Origin: Paraburkholderia fungorum
Lineage (GTDB): Bacteria > Pseudomonadota > Gammaproteobacteria > Burkholderiales > Burkholderiaceae
NCBI RefSeq assembly: GCF_902833645.1
Contig: NZ_CADFGE010000001.1
Span: 1,178,001-1,242,000, forward strand
Length of the DNA stretch: 64,000 nucleotides
Reading direction: 5' to 3'
Position numbers and translations under genes: made by a program. A model generated the notes under the pieces. It did no database searches. It had not been told where the DNA came from and saw nothing but the letters and a program-made list of their open reading frames with translations. Shown here piece by piece: positions 9,331-17,162 of this stretch (positions are counted from its first letter, which is position 1; every line of letters starts with the position of its first letter).

Positions 9331-10245
9331 GCGCCCCTTTGCTCTACTACCTGAAAAATGCCTAAATCCTCGCGCTCCCTGCGCCGGAGCGATGCCACCC
9401 CCTCGATATGCAAAAGCGCGCCAACCTGCGTTCCTCAGCAAACTATCCATTGCCTAACCAAATATTGCTGCTGAGGCCGATTCGAGGTTTTGTTGCGTCT
9501 GCGTTAGGTGGAAAGCCGTGATGCAGACCGTCGATCGAGCTTCGACATGCTCAATCTTATAACGATCACGACGCTTTCGACCTCGGGATTTTTCAGTCTC
9601 AGGAAGAGTTGAAAAACGTGATCAAGAATATCGTGCAAGCACCGACAGGAGCAAGCCGATAAACACATTGAGCGGCAAGTCCGCGCGAGTCGACAGACAC
9701 GTCACGTGACCCACAATGCCGGAGCAGGTCCTCGCCGAAGTCGATGCGATGCGCGGATCTGCACTTGCTCAAGGCTCAACTGGGGTCAGCCCAAGTGCAG
9801 AAGGAAGGCTCTACGGCAGAGTCATTTTCCTCCCCGATTTGTGCCGAGCCCTGCGCAGCAGCGTTGCATCGATGACGCTGAGGTTAAACAGTTCTGGGTT
9901 AAGGTTTTCGCCGACGCAGGTCCTATGGTTTTGCGCTTCCCCGCTGAATGGCAGGCTTGCCGAGCATGCACATCTTTCGATGGCCGCGTGTCCGCCCATG
10001 TTCTACGGAGGACTCACACATTCAATAACACGATCTTTGTTCAATCGGCGCGCCGAATAATATCGACCGCAACCGGCAGACTCATGTGCAATCGAATCGA
10101 ATACTAAAGAGGACTGTTGACTCTGCCGATATCAACCGAAAGGAAATACCGCTCCGAATTTAAAGATAAATGTTTAGCACAGACGCGTATTCAAAACGAA
10201 TATTTTTTTGCTCTTCCCAGTGATTCGGCAAGCTAACTACTACCC
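9331..10245. other. Long non-coding or decayed stretch
   Basis: This 915-bp stretch contains no convincing intact gene. It holds one clear coding-like remnant (9522-9662, listed separately) and two overlapping short ORFs near 9706-10107 that I cannot place in any family. The last 100 bases before 10246 are AT-rich and probably hold the promoter of the next gene. It marks the junction between the T6SS cargo block and the defence-like island. Confidence 0.6.
9522..9662 (+). pseudogene. C-terminal remnant of a probable polymorphic toxin
   Basis: A 46-codon open stretch, preceded directly by TGA and ending in TAA, with no start codon. It reads as a real protein tail: HAQSYNDHDAFDLGIF followed by QSQEELKNVIKNIVQ and APTGASR. 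The style (an acidic/His patch, then a helix with EELKNVI, ending near a Pro) resembles the last part of nuclease-type toxin domains at the ends of Rhs, CDI and PAAR effectors. I infer it is the scar of a lost effector. The exact family is not identifiable from this length. Confidence 0.4.
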
Positions 10246-12372
10246 ATGAAGAATTCACCCCTCCACTCATCCACGCCTCAGGAATGGCCTGAACATCTCA
10301 ACACCGCAGCGCCTGTGTCGCCGATTGACGTTGTTCCTCCTGTTGGCGAACACCAGCTCAACTTTCCGGCGATGAACTCTGTAGCGTTCGAACAGTTCTG
10401 CTGGTGGCTCTTAAGGAAGGACCATACGCTAGTCGGCTGCAAACGTCTCGGCGGCACCGGGACGGGACAAGCGGGCATTGACCTCTTCGCATTCGACTCG
10501 CTACAACCCGATAAACTGGTCGTCTTCGAATGCAAGTGTTGGAAGGAGTTTGCTCCGACAAATCTCGGGGAGGCGATCGACAAATTCCTCCACGGAAGCT
10601 GGCTCAAGTCAACACGCAAATTCGTTCTAATCCTCGCGCAGCACGACATCGGCGGCGCTCTTGCGCATCGGTGGGAGGTCGAATATAAGCGCCTGAGACA
10701 AGTCGGCATCGACGCGGAGCTTTGGACAGGACACACCCTCACTCTCAAGGTGCAGGCATATCCCGACATCCTGTCCAAGTTTTTTCCTTGGAACAGCGTG
10801 CAGTCGTTTGCCAACGTTTGGATGCAGCGTGTGGCGTTTTACGAAGTAGCGAGTAAAGCCTTCTTCGATCCGCGAGAACACGTGGCCCGCTGGGCTCGCA
10901 AGATGGTTTCAAACGGGCAGGACGAGTCCCCGAACCGACAGGCCTTTGTCATCGACGAAACCCCTCCGAAGGTCGGCGCGACTCGGCGGGAGCGCGAGAC
11001 GGTGTCGTCCAGCGACCACGAGGATTCGGACCAACGGGAATTCGTGATCGACGGCACCTATCGCACGATTAACCAGTTCGGCGAAAGCTGGCATTTCAAA
11101 GGACCTTGGTTCTCATTGAGTGCAATTCTCCCGAGCCCGCGGTTCACGCATGCTTCGGCTGCGATTACCTTCAATCGGCCAGACATGAGCGGCATGACCG
11201 TCACTTTCAGCCATCGATGGATGTTGGAGCGCCTGCTCTTCGCTGAAGGCGCTCCGCTGATGAATCAATACCGGGGATTCATCGTCGACCGGATGATGGA
11301 TAGTCGCGATGAATACATCGTTGATCTACCGCATTGCCGACTGACGCTGCAGGAAGAAGGCGTGCGTGACTTGGCGGGTGCTGCCGACGCATTGACCGGC
11401 GCGATGCGAAGCTCGTTGAAGGCACTAGAAACGGCTTGGTCTGCGACGAACTTCCCGTTCATCATGCGGGGCAACATGAAAGTGGCGCTTGCCGCAATTC
11501 GAGTGGACGTGTGGCGCGAGATCGGGCGATTTGTCGAGGAACACGATGTGGGGCGCGGCGAAGGCCCATGGCACATGTTCGACGCAAATCCGAATGTGCT
11601 CAAGCCCTTCACCGAACATCCCAACGAGCGTTTCAACGCGGGATATCACGGCGTATTTTACGTCGCCAACGACATCGATGATCTTTCAAGGCACGGCGAA
11701 CTCGTGCTGCTATGGCAACCGAATGAGCTTCTCCCAAATCGTGCCTTGTCATCGCGCGACTGGTGGCCCTGCGATTTTGCATTCGAGTGGCTCAGGGACG
11801 AGTTGCTCCCGGAAGTTAAGCGACGTCTGTATGAGCGCCATTTCGGAAGTCGTTGGAGGAAGATCCTAAACTACAAGCAGGCAGCTCGGTTTGCCCAAGA
11901 TCTGGACGAAGCATTCGTCGTGCGGGATCTGCGCCAACGGCCATTGCTTCTAGACGGGACGTGGTCCGAATCGATCGTCGATACGGCCGCTGCGCTTCAA
12001 CGGTTCTTTCATCTTTCAAGAGCGCCTGAGCCGTACCTGCGGCAACGCGATGTCGAGAACTTGTACCGCGCGACCGCCGTGCTCGCGCGGGGCGACCGCG
12101 GCTATGTCGGTTATGCCGGATCAAAGCTGTGCTTGGATCGCAGTCCCCAGGACCACGCGGATCTGATTTGCTCAATAGACGAGCACATCCGAGCGGGCCG
12201 AGTTGTCGCAAATGCTGCTGTGATCGACGGGGTATTTCGTGCAATGCTTGAACTGCTCGATGACAGCGATACTTGGGTTTCGGATGCAGATGCGAAGACT
12301 GTACGAGATGCGCTTGCGCCGTTTGCCCTTGTGTACGACGATGCAAATTTAATACTGAGGCACTTGCAATAG
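10246..12372 (+). CDS. Large protein with N-terminal Mrr-like PD-(D/E)XK nuclease domain
   Basis: A 708-aa protein. Residues about 40-190 look like a restriction-endonuclease-like domain: Glu49 in VAFEQFCWWLL, then the strand pair GQAGIDLFAF (Asp79) and LVVFECKCWKEF (Glu95, Lys97). This is the D-(E)xK core of Mrr/Eco-type nucleases. The remaining 500 or so residues match nothing I know; they carry conserved-looking aromatic stretches (for example SWHFKGPWFSLSAILPSPRF) and no obvious Walker or helicase motifs. The gene stands alone between a decayed T6SS region and a toxin/R-M cluster, so I infer a role against foreign DNA. A non-defence role of the C-terminal part cannot be excluded. Confidence 0.7.
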   Translation: MKNSPLHSSTPQEWPEHLNTAAPVSPIDVVPPVGEHQLNFPAMNSVAFEQFCWWLLRKDHTLVGCKRLGGTGTGQAGIDLFAFDSLQPDKLVVFECKCWKEFAPTNLGEAIDKFLHGSWLKSTRKFVLILAQHDIGGALAHRWEVEYKRLRQVGIDAELWTGHTLTLKVQAYPDILSKFFPWNSVQSFANVWMQRVAFYEVASKAFFDPREHVARWARKMVSNGQDESPNRQAFVIDETPPKVGATRRERETVSSSDHEDSDQREFVIDGTYRTINQFGESWHFKGPWFSLSAILPSPRFTHASAAITFNRPDMSGMTVTFSHRWMLERLLFAEGAPLMNQYRGFIVDRMMDSRDEYIVDLPHCRLTLQEEGVRDLAGAADALTGAMRSSLKALETAWSATNFPFIMRGNMKVALAAIRVDVWREIGRFVEEHDVGRGEGPWHMFDANPNVLKPFTEHPNERFNAGYHGVFYVANDIDDLSRHGELVLLWQPNELLPNRALSSRDWWPCDFAFEWLRDELLPEVKRRLYERHFGSRWRKILNYKQAARFAQDLDEAFVVRDLRQRPLLLDGTWSESIVDTAAALQRFFHLSRAPEPYLRQRDVENLYRATAVLARGDRGYVGYAGSKLCLDRSPQDHADLICSIDEHIRAGRVVANAAVIDGVFRAMLELLDDSDTWVSDADAKTVRDALAPFALVYDDANLILRHLQ

Positions 12373-12671
12373 CCTCGAGCGGAGTCAGTTTTCACCTCTG
12401 GTGCTTCTCGGGGCCACGCTAAATCAACGCCCGTTAGGGCGAGTTTGCCTGAATCTAGCGATGGAATATGTGCTCTGTTTTATTGCTCGCCGAGCATTCG
12501 GTGCTGTTGCACAACACCTGACAATGCGCGAAAATACATCGGATGCCTAATAACATAGCCGAAGATCATGGCGCGTTATGTTTATAACGCACCACTGAAC
12601 GATTGGTTCGTTGGAGCATGGAACAGGACGCGAACGCGCCCGACCGAGCATCAAGGAGAACGAGGAAGGAG
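12373..12671. other. symE upstream region with inverted repeats
   Basis: A gene-free stretch of about 300 bp ahead of the symE leader ORF. It contains a perfect inverted repeat GCGTTAT-GTTT-ATAACGC at 12573-12590, which could be an operator or part of an antisense RNA, and a shorter one, TGTTG-CA-CAACA, near 12512-12523. SymE genes in enterobacteria are held in check by an antisense RNA (SymR). I see no convincing counterpart promoter here. Confidence 0.4.
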
Positions 12672-12752
12672 ATGAAGCGCGGGACGCATGGGCTGCCACC
12701 CACACGACCCGCTGACCACAACCAGCTCAGTGCAGGAGTTGATCATGGCTGA
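12672..12752 (+). CDS. Leader ORF overlapping symE (26 aa)
   Basis: A short ORF starting ATG AAG CGC, with AAGGAG about 12 bases upstream. It encodes 26 residues (MKRGTHGLPPTRPADHNQLS and six more) and ends at a TGA that lies inside the symE start, which reads ATGGCTGA. The 8-bp overlap puts symE translation under control of ribosomes finishing this leader. It may be a regulatory leader rather than a functional peptide. No family is recognised. Confidence 0.4.
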   Translation: MKRGTHGLPPTRPADHNQLSAGVDHG

Positions 12753-12990
12753 CGCCAATCATAAAGCAGTTGCGCACGTAACCCAACGCATCTTGACCAT
12801 TTCGTCACAAAGACGGCCGCGACCGATGAAAACCTTCGCACCAGATCATGTCAAATTTTTTCCAGATCTGCCGCCTGCGCCTTGGATTCGGCTCTCGGGG
12901 AGGTGGTTGGAGGAGGCGGGATTTGAAATTAGTGAAAAGATTCGCGTCGAAGTGGAAAGAGGGAGGCTTGTGATTACGCCTGCGAGATGA
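12745..12990 (+). CDS. symE: SymE-family toxin
   Basis: An 81-aa protein with the SymE signature PWIRLSGRWLEEAGFEI followed by KIRVEVERGRLVITP, the AbrB/SymE-type beta fold. SymE of E. coli is an SOS-induced toxin with RNA- and nucleoid-directed effects whose translation is blocked by the antisense RNA SymR. I start at 12745, with GGAG eight bases upstream, instead of the in-frame ATG at 12688, because the conserved family body starts later. Its neighbours are restriction enzymes, as in the E. coli immigration-control region where symE lies next to hsd genes. I see no LexA box directly upstream. Confidence 0.85.
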   Translation: MADANHKAVAHVTQRILTISSQRRPRPMKTFAPDHVKFFPDLPPAPWIRLSGRWLEEAGFEISEKIRVEVERGRLVITPAR

Positions 12991-13303
12991 CTCAGGTCTA
13001 CCCTGCGGGGGCGGCCAGCGGAGCGTCCATCTTCTGTGTTGGCCGCCCGGCACCTTGCTGAACCCGTTCCCGGCTCGGTCCGGCGAACAGTCAGGAGGTG
13101 CGCATCGTTATAGAAAAGTTTGCGTATAAGCTGCGCCTAGGCAATACGCAATCAATGCTACCCGCGTGCATGTCAAAAACAACAGGCGTTGGTAAGTTTG
13201 TATCGCAGCAGTCCGCCTGCCGCAGACTCGGCTAACGGAGAATGCAAAAAATAACGCTATGCCCGATAATCTAGCGGAAAAATCCTCCGCGAAGGGCATT
13301 GCG

Positions 13304-13978
13304 ATGACCGAACTAGAGCCGTATAACCCACTAGCAAAAAAGAATCTGGCCGAGAGCGTTGTCCGCGCGCTGCTAGATCAGACACCTAAGTCGTTGTCGA
13401 AAACTGAAGACCTTTCCGGTGCGGGAATTTACATAATCTACTATTCTGGCGACTCGGCACTCTACAAACCAGTGGCCGCGAAGAACCGTGGGAAACAATA
13501 TAGACAGCCAATCTATATTGGCAAAGCGAGTCCCAAAGGGGGCCGCAAGGGTATCTTCGCGGATGACCAGCGTTCTGCTCACAGCAAAGCTCTTCACGAG
13601 CGACTCGATCAACACCATGCCTCGATAGACGAAGCGGAGAATCTAGAGGTAAGTGACTTCAGCTTTCGCGCATTAGTTGTGGATGAGATATTTATCCCGC
13701 TGGGTGAGAATATGCTGATCGAACATTACCGGCCCGTTTGGAACTTAGTGATTGATGGATTTGGCAACAAGGATCCTGGGCGGAGGCGCAAGGACCAGTA
13801 TCAATCAGCATGGGACGTGATCCATCCTGGCCGAAAATTCGCTGAGAAACTGGGCGAAAATCCGATCTCGCCCGATGAGTACATCGCGTCGCTTCGAACA
13901 TTCTACAGGTCTGGAAAGGTCGTCAAACCGAAGAAGCCTGCGCATGCGAAAGGGACGATGCAAGCAGATGAAGGGTAG
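13304..13978 (+). CDS. Eco29kI-family GIY-YIG restriction endonuclease (orphan copy)
   Basis: A 224-aa protein. The GIY-YIG core is clear: GIYIIYY (Tyr43), IYIGKA (Tyr71), LHERLDQHH (Arg100, His104), ENMLIEHY (Glu135) and PVWN (Asn147). The spacing of Arg-His and Glu-Asn matches prototype R.Eco29kI (Arg104/His108, Glu142/Asn154), which cuts CCGCGG as a type II enzyme. The start at 13304 has GAAGGG upstream; an in-frame ATG at 13259 is also possible. It is transcribed away from the methyltransferase operon and has no methylase of its own beside it. It must therefore share the methylase at 15491-16648, rely on one elsewhere, or act on different DNA. Confidence 0.88.
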   Translation: MTELEPYNPLAKKNLAESVVRALLDQTPKSLSKTEDLSGAGIYIIYYSGDSALYKPVAAKNRGKQYRQPIYIGKASPKGGRKGIFADDQRSAHSKALHERLDQHHASIDEAENLEVSDFSFRALVVDEIFIPLGENMLIEHYRPVWNLVIDGFGNKDPGRRRKDQYQSAWDVIHPGRKFAEKLGENPISPDEYIASLRTFYRSGKVVKPKKPAHAKGTMQADEG

Positions 13979-14120
13979 ATGTGCGGAGGTACCTTCGGAC
14001 TTTTGCAGTTGCCTCGGTTCTACGATTAGCGATTCCAGACGCGACTACAAGCTCCGATATTGAGCGAATAGAAAAATGACAGGATCGGCCAACAGCTTCG
14101 TGCCGAAGTCGATTCGGTCT

Positions 14121-14543
14121 TTAGGTATTCTTGGAAACGCGTGGTGATTTTGAAATGTGCGCTGCCAACGCTGCTAGCACCTCCGAATTATGTGTTTCGC
14201 ATTCCCAAACAATAAGGATTGTCCAGCCAAGCGCCTGAAGTTCGGCCTGCTTCCGAGCATCCCTGGCTACATTGCCGTTTAGTTTTGGCTCCCAAAACTC
14301 TAATCGCGACTTAGGTAATCGCGATGCGGAGCAACCGGGGTGCCGATGCCAAAAACAACCGTGCACGAAGAGGGCAATGCGACGGCTTGGGAAAACTAAA
14401 TCCGGGGCGCCGGGCAAACGCCTGTCGTGGAGGCGATAGCGCAGGCCAGCAGCATGCAAAGCTTTCCGCACCCGCATCTCGGGTTTTGTGTCCCGCGAGC
14501 GCACTAGTGACATCTGAGCGCTACGTGCGGGATCGACGGTCAT
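14121..14543 (-). CDS. vsr: Very short patch repair endonuclease Vsr
   Basis: A 140-aa Vsr-type nicking endonuclease. It nicks beside T:G mismatches that arise when 5-methylcytosine deaminates, protecting the genome from C-to-T mutation at methylated sites. Hallmarks are DTKPEMRVRKALHAAG at the N-terminus, GAPDLVFPSRRIALFVHGC (Asp48, His61), FWHRHPGC and the later FWEPKLNGNVARD. It is the last gene of the RHH-methyltransferase-endonuclease-Vsr operon, starting 9 bp after the endonuclease stop. Its presence supports the neighbouring methylase being a C5 type. The length is normal for the family. Confidence 0.95.
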   Translation of the reverse strand: MTVDPARSAQMSLVRSRDTKPEMRVRKALHAAGLRYRLHDRRLPGAPDLVFPSRRIALFVHGCFWHRHPGCSASRLPKSRLEFWEPKLNGNVARDARKQAELQALGWTILIVWECETHNSEVLAALAAHISKSPRVSKNT

Positions 14544-14552
14544 AGAACGATG

Positions 14553-15491
14553 CTATCCGTTTGACGATTGCTCTTCAACGATACCGATTGCAAGAGTATC
14601 GTCGTCTTCGATAACTTCTTCAGCAGTTATTGCCGCGTTCTGTGCGAACGCCGCTAATAGTTGCCGGACGATGCGTGCGCGGCTACGGTACGGTGGATTC
14701 GCTACAAAATGCTGAGCGAGACGCGCCGAAATCACGTCTGGAGACAATTTGTCCTCCAACGTTTCTGCCATCGCCCACGCCCGTCCCGGATGCATTACGT
14801 CCCAAGGAGAGCGCTTATTTGCGCGCGTTTTCGCGGCATCCCCGTGCTTACTGATCCCCCAGCAAATCTGGACTTCATTATTCCAAATTGGTCTGAATGT
14901 ATTGATCAGGTGCCGTTCCGCGACCAACTGAGCGTTTGTCGCGCACACCAGCCGTCGGCACAGGAAATCTTCAATATTAAGCGGGTGGGGCAAGCTGTTC
15001 TTACTCGCATACTCGCCTACAGTTTTAATCATGCGGCGATGGTCTGCGAGACGCCCATATAGTTGTGGACCTTGCTCGCGCGACGTGCGTGCGTCGGCAC
15101 CTTTCGGGTCCGCTTTCCCCACGTAAATCGGCGTTTCCGTGCGCGAGACAGTTGCGTAGGCGGGATGATCGCCCACATAGTAAATCGCGTAGACACCTGA
15201 TCCGTAGGTGCGTGCGATCCGGGATAGCGGCACTTTGTCCTGCGCTATCAAGGCAAGCGCGACGGAGCGACCGGCGGTCTCGGGGTTTGTGGGATCAAAG
15301 GATGCCCCAGGGTCTTTGATCGGGTCAAAGTCAGCGCGCGCACTCTCGATCTCGCCCATTACGGCGAGCAATTCGGCCATTGCCTTATTGGCTGCGGGGC
15401 GTGTGAGGGTGGGCAGCAAGTCTTTTAGAACGGCGAGACGTTCGCGCAACTCGTCGATGACTGCTTGCTCAAGGCGAGGCTTCTTCGTCAT
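14553..15491 (-). CDS. Eco29kI-family GIY-YIG restriction endonuclease (operon copy)
   Basis: A 312-aa enzyme with a GIY-YIG core: GVYAIYY (Tyr101), IYVGKA (Tyr123), LYGRLADHR (Arg147, His151), ERHLINTF (Glu192) and PIWN (Asn204). All catalytic positions are present with the same spacing as in Eco29kI. It carries an extra helical N-terminal region of about 90 residues and a longer C-terminus than the orphan copy at 13304-13978. Its ATG overlaps the methyltransferase stop by one base (TAATG), so the two are translationally coupled, with the methylase made first. Specificity is probably CCGCGG or a related site by family precedent, but this is not proven by the sequence. Confidence 0.9.
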   Translation of the reverse strand: MTKKPRLEQAVIDELRERLAVLKDLLPTLTRPAANKAMAELLAVMGEIESARADFDPIKDPGASFDPTNPETAGRSVALALIAQDKVPLSRIARTYGSGVYAIYYVGDHPAYATVSRTETPIYVGKADPKGADARTSREQGPQLYGRLADHRRMIKTVGEYASKNSLPHPLNIEDFLCRRLVCATNAQLVAERHLINTFRPIWNNEVQICWGISKHGDAAKTRANKRSPWDVMHPGRAWAMAETLEDKLSPDVISARLAQHFVANPPYRSRARIVRQLLAAFAQNAAITAEEVIEDDDTLAIGIVEEQSSNG

Positions 15492-16648
15492 TATGCAGCC
15501 ACCTGCCCTTCGTTACCGGCGACGATCGCACCCGCAATCCAGTCTCCCAAGGCCTCTGCGAGCGGAGCAGGAACAGCGTTGCCAATCTGTCGCATGCTTT
15601 CAGACCAAGACCTTGGGAACAGATATGTATCAGGCAAGCCTTGAAGACGTGCGGCTTCTCGCGTAGTGAAATAGCGAACTGAGCCATCGTCAAGAACCAT
15701 CATATTTTCACCTCCCGGAACACCATGGTCACCAGCCTTGAGCGCTTTGGCCGGTTGGTCAAGAGGACTGCCGGTATGTCCCGGATAAACGCGCGCGCCT
15801 GGTTGGAAGACGTGATTGGCTTGGCCATTTGGTTCACCGAGACCGACCAATGCATCGCGTACCGTCACCCATGCTCGGCCGCCTGGCGGTTGGTCAAGCG
15901 CTCTGAGCCGGTTTACCAAGACACGATCAGTTGTGGCGATCGCAGAATCGTCTGGCTGGACTATGCCGTGCCGTGCCCAGTATTCCCCGCTGACCCATTG
16001 CTCCCATAACAACCGCTCGCGGGAATGTGTCGGCACTGGCTGAGCTAGCGCGACACCCAGGTCCGTACGGACGCCAGCGACAATAACTCGATGCCGCTTC
16101 TGTGCCGCGCCATAGTCGGCTGCGTTCACTTGGGCCACGAAAACGCTATAGGCATGTGGCATATCGGAGTCTTCCAATCGCTCGGTGTGTGCGATCTGAT
16201 CCTCTCCCGTAACACGTGTAAGTTCCGGGTGCTGGAGATGCGCGACGATCCACCGGAGATAGTGCGCGAAAGTTGGTCTCGACAACCCGCGAACATTCTC
16301 GAAAAGGAATGCGCGCGGTCCAACTTCTCTAACTGCGCGAATGGCCTCCGGCCACATATCACGTGCGTCGTCCTGGCCCCTGTGTTTTCCTCCAATGGAA
16401 AACGGCTGACATGGCGGACCGCCAGCCACCAAATCAAGGCCGGCAAAACGATGCCAACTTAGTTGACGAACATCCTCCGCCTTCTCGAGTGGCCATTCTC
16501 GGACGTGCCGAATTCCTCGTTTGCGATTGTGTACAACAGTCGCAACCGCCTCGGCATTCCATTCAGCCATAAATTCATGATGGAAGCCGGCGCGGGTCAA
16601 GCCTAGCGCTAGGCCGCCACAGCCACTAAACAATTCGACGCTACGCAT
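15491..16648 (-). CDS. DNA (cytosine-5)-methyltransferase of an R-M system
   Basis: A 385-aa C5-cytosine methyltransferase. Motif I is VELFSGCGGLALGL, motif IV is GGPPCQPFS with catalytic Cys80, motif VI is FENVRG, motif VIII is QKRHRVIVAG and motif X is RQIGNAVPAPLAEALG. It would protect host DNA from the coupled endonuclease. The open frame extends to 16696, but I start at 16648 because this ATG gives the normal distance to motif I and overlaps the stop of the upstream RHH gene by 8 bp (ATGCGTAG). The target recognition region lies between motifs VIII and IX. Gene order is RHH, methylase, endonuclease, vsr. Confidence 0.93.
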   Translation of the reverse strand: MRSVELFSGCGGLALGLTRAGFHHEFMAEWNAEAVATVVHNRKRGIRHVREWPLEKAEDVRQLSWHRFAGLDLVAGGPPCQPFSIGGKHRGQDDARDMWPEAIRAVREVGPRAFLFENVRGLSRPTFAHYLRWIVAHLQHPELTRVTGEDQIAHTERLEDSDMPHAYSVFVAQVNAADYGAAQKRHRVIVAGVRTDLGVALAQPVPTHSRERLLWEQWVSGEYWARHGIVQPDDSAIATTDRVLVNRLRALDQPPGGRAWVTVRDALVGLGEPNGQANHVFQPGARVYPGHTGSPLDQPAKALKAGDHGVPGGENMMVLDDGSVRYFTTREAARLQGLPDTYLFPRSWSESMRQIGNAVPAPLAEALGDWIAGAIVAGNEGQVAA

Positions 16649-16847
16649 CGTCTTCTTCCCCGGGTTGCAAGTTGAGTGGAAGTTGCGAATCGTCATTCGC
16701 CTGCTGTATCAAACGTTCGGCGGCTCGGCGAACGAGCCAAGCCAGCTTTACGCCATTCTGTTTGGCAATGCGCTCCAATTCCGCATGCTGTTGGCGCGTA
16801 AACGTCGTTGTCACGCGCACAGCGTCGCGCCCATCTTTTCCCATCAT
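16641..16847 (-). CDS. Small ribbon-helix-helix type protein heading the R-M operon
   Basis: A 68-aa protein from the ATG at 16847 (a second ATG follows directly). The pattern VRVTTTFTRQQHAELERIA followed by GVKLAWLVRRAAERLIQQ is that of a CopG/Arc-like ribbon-helix-helix DNA-binding protein: one beta strand and two helices, with an acidic tail. Its stop overlaps the methyltransferase start, so the two are coupled. I infer it is the operon's controller, taking the place of a C protein. A longer frame to 16916 exists but would be translated through the triple CCGCGG array, so I reject it. Prototype Eco29kI is not known to me to have such a gene. Confidence 0.65.
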   Translation of the reverse strand: MMGKDGRDAVRVTTTFTRQQHAELERIAKQNGVKLAWLVRRAAERLIQQANDDSQLPLNLQPGEEDDA

Positions 16848-16855
16848 TAATCCGT

Positions 16856-16881
16856 CCGCGGCTTTCCGCGGCAATCCGCGG
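16856..16881. promoter_or_regulatory. Three CCGCGG sites at 10-bp spacing (probable operator)
   Basis: CCGCGG occurs at 16856-16861, 16866-16871 and 16876-16881, one exactly every 10 bp and all on the same helical face, directly upstream of the RHH start. Each is a palindrome and has a T before it. RHH repressors typically bind such phased repeats, and CCGCGG is also the target of Eco29kI. The array could therefore serve as an RHH operator, a methylation-sensed switch, or both. Confidence 0.6.
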
Positions 16882-16956
16882 CTACTCACATTTTGCCCAG
16901 AATTATGTGCACGCACAAGCCTCCACAGGCATGCGCGGCCGCGTCAGCAATTCGAA

Positions 16957-16985
16957 ATACTGTACATACATACAGTTGCTGTCAA
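16957..16985 (-). promoter_or_regulatory. Promoter with embedded LexA (SOS) box for the R-M operon
   Basis: On the minus strand a perfect -35 (TTGACA, 16985-16980) is followed after 17 bases by a weak -10 (CAGTAT, 16962-16957). Between and overlapping them lies CTGT-N8-ACAG at 16960-16975. The surrounding 20-mer agrees with the E. coli LexA consensus at 17 of 20 positions. LexA bound here would block polymerase. Betaproteobacterial LexA generally uses this type of box. It lies about 110 bp before the RHH ATG. Confidence 0.6.
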
Positions 16986-17162
16986 GTTCTACGGCTCCCG
17001 CAGCAAACGTCGGTAAATCTTGAGAGCCATAGCGCTGCGACGCCGAAACGTTGAGGCGATGCGACTGTTCATCGATGCGGCGGCCGATGACTTAGGCAGA
17101 AGCTATCGTCGTTCCAAGTTGAGTTACGATCGACGCCACCAAAACGCTTTTGCAAATATTAT

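Noticed and set aside
9706..10107. Overlapping 133- and 114-codon ORFs
   Set aside because: Two frames are open over the same bases, neither has a good ribosome site, and neither translation resembles a protein family I know.
13009..13048. GGGCGGCC...GGCCGCCC pairing after symE as terminator
   Set aside because: The arms are far apart and no T-run follows.
16848..16916. Longer start for the RHH gene
   Set aside because: It would place the phased CCGCGG array in coding sequence and lacks a ribosome site; the conserved body starts after 16847.
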